Shown: in pieces, positions 57,872 through 64,000 of the stretch | Position numbering within the stretch: position 1 is the stretch's first letter | Layout of the letters: each line of letters starts with the position of its first letter | NCBI GenBank assembly: GCA_007844125.1 | Contig: CM017563.1 | Coordinates: 39,283,647 to 39,347,646, forward strand | Direction: 5' to 3' | From: Sinonovacula constricta | Taxonomy: Eukaryota > Mollusca > Bivalvia > Cardiida > Solecurtidae | DNA: 64,000 nucleotides | Position numbers and translations under genes: made by a program | Notes under the pieces: generated by a model | Told to the model about the DNA's origin: nothing | What the model saw: only the letters and a program-made list of their open reading frames with translations | Databases searched by the model: none

Positions 57872-58571
57872 TTAATCATAAAAAGAAGTATATTAAATTA
57901 TGCCGTGTTGGGGAGTCTGCATCACGTTAAGTGTGTCTATCTCTATGTCGTTTAGTCTTCAAAACTTAACGGTGTTAATGGTCTGCTATTTAAAAAAAGA
58001 AATAAGCAAATATAAATGTCGAGACCTACCTACGATCATACAAAGTAATAAATTGTTTATACTGTTAGACGCATATGGGACGGCTTTGATGTTATATTTA
58101 TTGACTTGAAGAAACACTTTTCAAGTTGTTAGCAAATAACATCTAAACAGATTTAAAAAAATTCGATGTTAAGGCAGTAACATCAATAAAAGGTAGTATT
58201 AAACACTCAACCATCGTAGTACTTAAGAGATATTTATTATATTGCGTGTAACTCATGGATACAGGTATAAAAACAGTCTATACCATATGTAATCTACTAA
58301 CTTAAAACACGTTTTAAAACAAAATAGGGATTCCATTTTATTTAAGTGTTGACAGAAAATAACGAAAACTATAATAATCTGAACATTATGAAATATGCAA
58401 TCCTATTGTAAAAAGACAGCTACGGAATATAAACTATATAGATATGTACAACTGCGGACATTGTTAATTTAACACATTATGTTTTTCTTTTAATAATTAG
58501 GGATACTATTTAAATACAACACGACTGATGAAAACAAGATTCTAACTTATTACAAACTGTCCACTAGAGAC

Positions 58572-58577
58572 TTTATT
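58572..58577 (-). promoter_or_regulatory. Poly(A) signal AATAAA, receptor copy B
   Basis: AATAAA on the minus strand about 780 bp past the stop of the tail exon, conserved in copy A. Confidence 0.45.
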
Positions 58578-59353
58578 CAGGAAATACAATTTGAAATGTA
58601 CATAGAACAAAATCAAAAGCAGAATTGATAATATGCATTACTAGGGTAAACATTTTCCTGTTTACATAATAAGGTTCGCAAAGAAAAAGACTGACTCCTA
58701 AAATACAAGGAATTAATGCAAAAATGACACATATGTATATAATAAATGGCCGCTAGAAAGAAACGAACGTTTAATAAAAAAAAGAAGATATACTGCTTAA
58801 GTGATGAGACTATTATACTCATGTCTACTTTACAGCATGACATTATTAATATGTGATTTAATGAAAACGCACACTATAACAAGATTTAGCTTAAAACATG
58901 GGCAGATACTTAAGTTATGGAATAAGGAAAGTGCATGCGATTATATCTTTACATATATATAAAAAAGTCCTTCACCACGATAGAGTTATATTACAAGCAA
59001 ATATGTTTTCCCTCAATTGGCAATGATTTGTGAATCGCAGAATATAAACGTCTTGTCATCGATGAAGAAATAGGTTAAAGAATTAATCGTTGTTTCTACA
59101 TTTTTTTCGAAAGGTTGTTAATGATAAATTGGCTGCATTAAGTGTGTGCCTAATCAAATATTGCCAATTACTAGAGCGGTTGACGTGACATAAGTAGCCA
59201 TATTTCTTTCCACAATGTTCTTTTGTATCAACCTTTTTTCGAGTTCGCGTATTACTTTACGGACACGGGTTGTCCAGTTGTGATTGAAACCCTTCTCCAG
59301 TATCTCTACCACTAGCATCAGGTCCATGTCCTGATTCCGCGGTCGCTTCTTCT

Positions 59354-59663
59354 CTAAGGCTGTGAGCCCTGGATGGAGACGAAGGACGAGGTCAAATTCT
59401 CGGCTGTCTCCTTTGGCAGTGTAAAATCGGCAAAAGATTCCTTCGACACAAAACTTATGTTATCATTTACAGCGTGACCCTGGTCATAGAGTTGTTCTGC
59501 TGGAGTGAGGGACTCTGCTTTACCCATCGTTTCCAGACCTCGTTTGGCTTTGCCACAAGGAGACGGAGAGTAGCAAGGGTCCATGACATCCTCATTTAGA
59601 TAATTGTAAATATGACTTTCGGTTGTTTCTTCCGGCGAATGATTTATGCTGGTATACATATTC
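59354..59663 (-). CDS. Receptor copy B, terminal exon: cytoplasmic tail with ITAM-like motif
   Basis: Acceptor TTGCATAG lies before 59663; the exon runs to the stop at 59354. Residues include 'NMYTSINHSPEETTESHIYN' followed by 'YLNEDVMDPCYSPSPC', 'KRGLETMGKAESLTPAEQLY' and 'SFADFTLPKETAENLTSSFV'. YTSI and YNYL are separated by 12 residues, matching a spaced ITAM (YxxI/L-x6-12-YxxI/L), the signalling motif phosphorylated by Src kinases and bound by Syk-type SH2 pairs. Conservation of the motif pair in copy A (YSSI, YTDL) argues for function. The exon begins with one base that completes a codon from 59907-59987. The protein is probably a single-pass surface receptor; its ligand is unknown. Confidence 0.75.
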
Positions 59664-59906
59664 CTATGCAATATTAAAAGATGTTTCAGGAGACATGAAG
59701 ATTTATTTAGACAATAAATACATAATTATTCGATCGCACTTATCAAAAGTAAAAAAACACATCGACAATAATCACTTATTTCCGTGCTTGTGATAAAGAC
59801 ACTTAAATAACGCACCACAAACCCCGTTTCCACAAAAGTGGCAAAGATTTCCAATAGTGACTTTATATGTGTTTTATAAAAAAGAAAAACCAACAAACTT
59901 ACACAC

Positions 59907-59987
59907 CTTAAATGTACATCGTAAGAGGTGTCAGGGGTTGGTTGGATGTAATCGCACACAAGTTTCGGCCCGCCAATCGTTTCATGG
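59907..59987 (-). CDS. Receptor copy B, juxtamembrane cytoplasmic exon
   Basis: 81 bp between acceptor TTTTGTTAG and donor AAG|GTGTGTAAG. It reads 'HETIGGPKLVCDYIQPTPDT' then 'SYDVHL'. The donor at 59906 rather than the stronger-looking GTAAGT four bases further on is chosen because only it keeps phase with the terminal exon (split Arg codon). YDVHL is a further tyrosine motif. This exon is absent from copy A because of the 3.18-kb deletion. Confidence 0.65.
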
Positions 59988-60412
59988 CTAACAAAATTAA
60001 TTGAAACATATGTTCGACTCGGAAATTATCAAAACGGAAATTCTTTGCTTAGAAAAGATATGTTCGAGGGGTGTCAATTGGCTATACCTAAAGATAATGT
60101 AGATTTTTTTTTAGAAAAGCAATAAATGTGCCAAATTTCAACTAACTAACTAAACAGAGCCTATATGGTGAGTTAAATATCCTTATCTAGACAATTGTTA
60201 TAAATTCTAGCAACCTTTATATTTTAATGAAGATGACGCGGTTTCAAGATAGTGTGTAATCGTCTTACATAATTGTATTGTTCATAGTTTGACAGTCACA
60301 ATTAAGACTGTTGTGTGTTGGCTTCATGTGATCACCATCTTTGAACTTACCCATTTGCAGGTCGACAAAAAATTCTTAACAGTGATACAAAAATAACCAA
60401 GATCAATCCTAC

Positions 60413-60548
60413 CTTGATCTGGCTTTTCTGCAGCAACAGCACAACACTATAACTATGACGATGACAAGGCCAACCACTGCCCCCGCAGCAGCACCAATGT
60501 ATGTATACAGATAACGCTCAGCTGTTCCGCCCTCCTCCACTTTCATTT
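60413..60548 (-). CDS. Receptor copy B, transmembrane exon
   Basis: 136 bp with acceptor TATACAG and donor AAG|GTAGG. It encodes a short acidic stalk 'EMKVEEGGTAERYLYTY', then a helix 'IGAAAGAVVGLVIVIVIVLC' ending in CCC and the stop-transfer 'RKARS'. The small-residue start (GAAAGAVVG) and the basic cytosolic flank give type I orientation. Phase matches both neighbours. Palmitoylation of the Cys cluster is possible. Confidence 0.8.
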
Positions 60549-60843
60549 CTGTATAAAGATTAAATAAAGCACCGAGACAGCATCAGTAGTATAACGAAGT
60601 GAAAATATCATTAGTTTGGAAGACTGTAAAAATGTTCCAGTTATGAATACGGGTCCTCTATTCCATTAACACGGCCTGAACAGAATTGAATCATTTTCAA
60701 TACACTTAGTTGTACGTTGTATGCGCTACAACCTATGCAAAAACCAGATCTATCGGACCGGTCATGTTATTATTTAATGGCCTGCATAAAAACTAGAAAT
60801 ACATAGCAACTAATTGATTATAAGCAACACCTAAATAAATTAC

Positions 60844-61017
60844 CTTCACATATTGATTCGGGACTGTAATTCCATTGACCATTCTCACATTTTAGTACAT
60901 CACGGTGTTTTGTGTATCCTGCAGAACAATTCGTATGGCACTCAGCGTTAGGAAGGTTCAGACAACACGTTCCTACAATCAACCCGTCCACGTTGTTGAT
61001 TATATCACAAACAGACA
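60844..61017 (-). CDS. Receptor copy B, Cys-rich CCP/Sushi-like exon
   Basis: 174 bp between acceptor TTTTTACAG and donor GAAG|GTAATT. Residues 'SVCDIINNVDGLIVGTCCLN', then 'NAECHTNCSAGYTKHRDVL' and 'KCENGQWNYSPESIC': the 'C..GY......L.C..G.W......C' ending is the signature of complement-control-protein modules, with a modified N-terminal half and seven cysteines. Extracellular, next to the membrane. Confidence 0.75.
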
Positions 61018-61681
61018 CTGTAAAAATATTTTGACAAATACAACTCTGCTCAAAATGTAACAACATATATATGTTTAATTAAAACATAAAAGGATATGAT
61101 ATTCGTTTTACTTCAAATCGTAGATACATTTTGTGGCTATCAAATGCCTGGGTTGTCTGGGTTGGACACCAACATTCGTTGTAATGCAGTTACATGTACT
61201 TTGTATTGATATCTAATGTATGTTTCCGTCACATACGTGCATAGAATGATTGTAATGCAATAAATTTTTAACAAGACAAGACACTTACAAGAGAAGAAAT
61301 ACATTGAATATATGTATTTTGTCATAGCATTGTTCAGCATCGACGTTTTATGAACATAAGGAAATGACGTCGGTCGAGAACAAGTCTTAAACCAAGGGCA
61401 TTGAGTATGGAAAGCAAGAAAGTAACCACATAACTATGTGGACAGATACTACATTGATGTCTCTTATATTCTTTTGCTTTAAGTTATATATGGTTTGGAA
61501 TTTCATCATCAACTTTAGTAGAAAACAATAGGTTATCAAAAATTTAAGACTGGATACGGTTTCTTATATTAATCATATTCTGGCTGCAAATGCATAAACA
61601 TTGATTTTACTGATGACTTATATTACCCATAAAGTAAGTTTCAATGAATGTGCATTCTTAATGCAAACAAACACACTTTAC

Positions 61682-61807
61682 CTTTCTCGCATATCTCACC
61701 ACCGGAAATTCTGTCGTTATCAGCACATTCACATGTCCGCGATTTGGCGTTGTTTGGAAGGCACAAAGTACTGCAACCACCATTACATTGTGAACAAGTG
61801 GCGTGAT
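61682..61807 (-). CDS. Receptor copy B, EGF-like exon
   Basis: 126 bp between acceptor TTTATTTCAG and donor AAAG|GTAAAG. It encodes one EGF-like module: 'HATCSQCNGGCSTLCLPNNA' then 'SRTCECADNDRISGG' and 'EIC'. The 'NGGCSxLC...C.C......G..C' pattern is the type that follows YWTD beta-propellers in LDL-receptor-related proteins, consistent with the two propeller exons upstream. Confidence 0.8.
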
Positions 61808-62305
61808 CTGAAATAAATCCAAGTGTAATAACGTAGTTATTATCATTTATATGCAAAACCAGCCTTCTGACTGTTAACTGACGGTATGTGAATTTATGGC
61901 CAAGTTTCCCAGTTTTTCAGGAGTTTTGATTGTGAAGATCGGTCCGGGAAATTCTAGATCAACCTTCTTAATGAAAAACAGGTTTATCATGTAGTTCTAG
62001 GCCAAGGGATATGAACACATTTTATTTCGACATCTGTCTCATTTCGGGACAGGTAATTATGTTAGCATAATGAGGGACATATTCAGTAACATTGGCCTTG
62101 ATTATACAGAAAAGAAAAAAGTCAGTACCTAAAGGACATTTTAAATGATTTTGTTAAAAATAATCTCGTTTTGAATAGTTAATACAAATTCTAGTTCAAT
62201 GTTAATGTGAAAAAGAATCACTGAGACGACACAGCACGAAAAAAGACGGTTACCGCATTGTAGCAATCAGTCGGACATAACGTAATAGTTATTAAGGGAT
62301 CATAC

Positions 62306-62415
62306 CTCTAGCGGCCGGTTTGGTAACATACAAGGCCACGAACATGCCGGCTAGTGGAGATTCAAAAACTGTTTGTGCTCCAGAACCGTCCATCTTATTG
62401 ATGCGAACGATTGAC
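62306..62415 (-). CDS. Receptor copy B, beta-propeller (LY) exon 2
   Basis: 110 bp between acceptor AATTTCAG and donor GAG|GTATG. Reads 'SIVRINKMDGSGAQTVFESP' and 'LAGMFVALYVTKPAAR'. 'I.RINKMDG.G..TVF' is the standard inter-strand text of an LDL-receptor class B blade. It joins 63077-63218 through a split Arg codon to give 'PDRNTR|SIVRINKMDG', the expected continuous blade. Confidence 0.8.
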
Positions 62416-63076
62416 CTGAAATTTAGTCAGATCTACTGATCTTTCCATACATTTTGTAAAATTGTTTTAACAAGCAAACGCTATTCTATTAAACTAATAG
62501 TTTACTTAATTTGTTTGCGATACATACATGCTGATTCTATGTCTAGGCATCACTGCTCAATCAGGTAGGGCTGGTGTTAAATTGAAGCAAAACCATGTAA
62601 TTCCGGTAAATTATCAACTTGTTAAGTTGAACTACGAACAACATGTACACTGACAAGATTTTCCCCTTATCCTGATAGCTATTCCTAAGAACAGATCAAT
62701 GAATTCGCGCATTTTATAATGTTATGATGAATGACCTTTATTTGGTGAAATGGGTTTGCGCTTATAATTCCGATACATCATGGTTACAGTCAAATATTCG
62801 TATTTTATAGATATTTATGACAGTAGTTTGATTAAACATGGGTCTGGATACATAATGTGGCTTTCTTGTTAGCAGGATTTGAGATATGTACTTAAATAGT
62901 GATCTTACTTAACACAACTTCTATGAATCTTCTTAATATCTAGACACTAAATGTCTCTACATATTTCCGAAGTCTTTTATTGTATTCATCCATTTTCAAA
63001 TGACATGTATGTCAAAAAGCCATATAATACAATCGCTGAAAATTGTTAAAGCAAAGTATTGACAGGGAAGACTTAC

Positions 63077-63218
63077 CGTGTGTTCCTATCAGGTACGAAA
63101 AAGACAAAGTGCTCAGTTACATCAAGAGCGATTGGTCTGTAACCTTTTCGTTCGTATAATATATTCTGTTGTCGATATATAGTATCATTTTTGCTGTAGC
63201 AGTAGTACAGGACTGGAT
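63077..63218 (-). CDS. Receptor copy B, beta-propeller (LY) exon 1; gene continues to the right
   Basis: 142 bp between acceptor TTTTCAG and donor CG|GTAAG. Encodes 'PVLYYCYSKNDTIYRQQNIL' and 'YERKGYRPIALDVTEHFVFF', then 'VPDRNT'. It begins with two bases of a codon, so at least one further 5' exon exists; no convincing one is visible between 63220 and 64000. Near-identical to 44682-44823 in unit A. Confidence 0.8.
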
Positions 63219-64000
63219 CTGAAAATGGGAAAGGATCTTACACGCAGTGTTCTGCCCAAATCTTATCGATGTAAACTTTGGAAAAGGAAGCAAACATTTT
63301 TCCTTTTCAATTATAAAGAAGTTTCATCGGACAGAAATAGTAAAATTTGTATTTTCGAAAAAATCCTGTTTTAGAATGTTCACTTTTATCATGGACAAGC
63401 TCATTGTAGGGCATTACCATTTTAGACGCGTCTGTGTGATATATGTATATTCATCATTGCAGCTCTCGTAGAACCAACACACAATTCACGAGACAAAATA
63501 TTATCATCGCAAACCCTAAGTATGGTCGTTATTCATTTGTGCAAGGTTAGGTTCTGTACGGTGGACCATACCTTTATTCGATTTTTGTATTAAACTATGA
63601 CTAAATACTCCGTTTCACGTTACAAGTCTCTGTTGCTAACTGCTCCAAATGCTACCATTTAAAAAATGTGTGGTAGCCTCCATGTTTAAACAACGATTGG
63701 AAGAAGTGTATGTAAGCATTTACTTTATTTTTTTTCTACTTTAATGCAAGGTATTTCAGCCACTACTTACCAAGTGAGACTAGTTTTATGTCCAGTGATA
63801 TTTTACCGATGCAAATGAATGTGAACTATTTCTTTACCATTTTGAATCGTGTTGTAAACGTTGCAGTTTGCTTCATTCAATCGAGCGCACTTTTATCGCG
63901 GACAATAAGCACCTTCATTGCAACTACATTAAGTTATAGTCTACGATACAAGTGATTAATGCAGCTCGCTCTTTAGGCAATAAGATTATTACTATGGTTA
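63219..64000. other. Intron or 5' region of the receptor gene; right edge of the segmental duplication at 63564
   Basis: 63219-63564 matches 44824-45169 almost base for base; beyond 63564 the two copies differ completely. 63565-64000 shows no exon, repeat or RNA gene I can support. The open frame at 63247-63471 (and its twin at 44852-45076) lies in the intron on the opposite strand and is not considered a gene. Confidence 0.6.

Larger units (their letters stand above)
56800..58571. repeat. Segmental duplication unit B, region downstream of the receptor gene
   Basis: Homologous to 41608-43365 in the same order, with small indels. Differences include a 68-bp exact tandem duplication at 57736-57871. 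No coding sequence supported. Confidence 0.85.

Overview
The window looks like AT-rich, intron-rich nuclear DNA from an invertebrate, most likely a bivalve mollusc. Four things point that way: long (AT)n tracts; tRNA-derived SINE copies; a repeat carrying 'taatgtgactgggtg' and 'aacccataaaca' that I associate with bivalves; and a mixture of I/Nimb-like, CR1/L2-like and DIRS-like retrotransposons. The species call is inference. Almost every long open frame is a transposon relic or a virus-like relic. The only convincing host gene is a minus-strand membrane receptor at the right end.

Layout: 1-2185, broken DIRS-like retrotransposon on the minus strand (reverse transcriptase/RNase H tail, then tyrosine recombinase). 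2190-5640, dispersed repeats and a CA-rich minisatellite. 5637-6778, end of an I/Nimb-type LINE. 6955-8042, GC-rich unidentified coding relics. 9120-9660, a roughly 20-bp minisatellite. 11110-11690, a parvovirus-NS1-like SF3 helicase relic cut by another LINE fragment. 12.8-17.5 kb, SINEs and MITE-like elements. 18.1-19.2 kb, tandem interspersed repeats. 20.68-25.65 kb, a decayed double-jelly-roll virus-like element with divergent gene blocks: packaging ATPase, capsid protein and a tiny membrane ORF leftward; fibre-like and membrane/coiled-coil ORFs rightward; and the 5' end of an I/Nimb LINE lodged between them. 26.5 kb, a foldback element. 26.7-33 kb, mostly unannotatable intergenic or intronic DNA with more MITE-like copies and a candidate first exon near 31.2 kb.

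From 33.2 kb onward the window is a nest of LINEs plus a tandem segmental duplication. Unit B (about 45.17-63.56 kb) holds an I/Nimb element split by a CR1/L2-like element, which is itself split by a second I/Nimb element with an 11-bp target duplication. Beyond the LINEs lies the 3' half of the receptor gene. Unit A (about 36.91-45.17 kb) is an older, trimmed copy with the same LINE-LINE junction and the same receptor segment, minus 3.18 kb that carried five receptor exons.

The receptor in unit B can be modelled exon by exon with compatible splice phases: beta-propeller (LY-type) blades, an EGF-like module, a CCP-like module, one transmembrane helix, and a cytoplasmic tail with paired Tyr-x-x-Ile/Leu motifs resembling an ITAM. 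In unit A the deletion joins a propeller exon to the tail exon in frame, removing the membrane anchor. Transposon and virus-like genes are mostly broken by stops and frameshifts and are annotated as relics.
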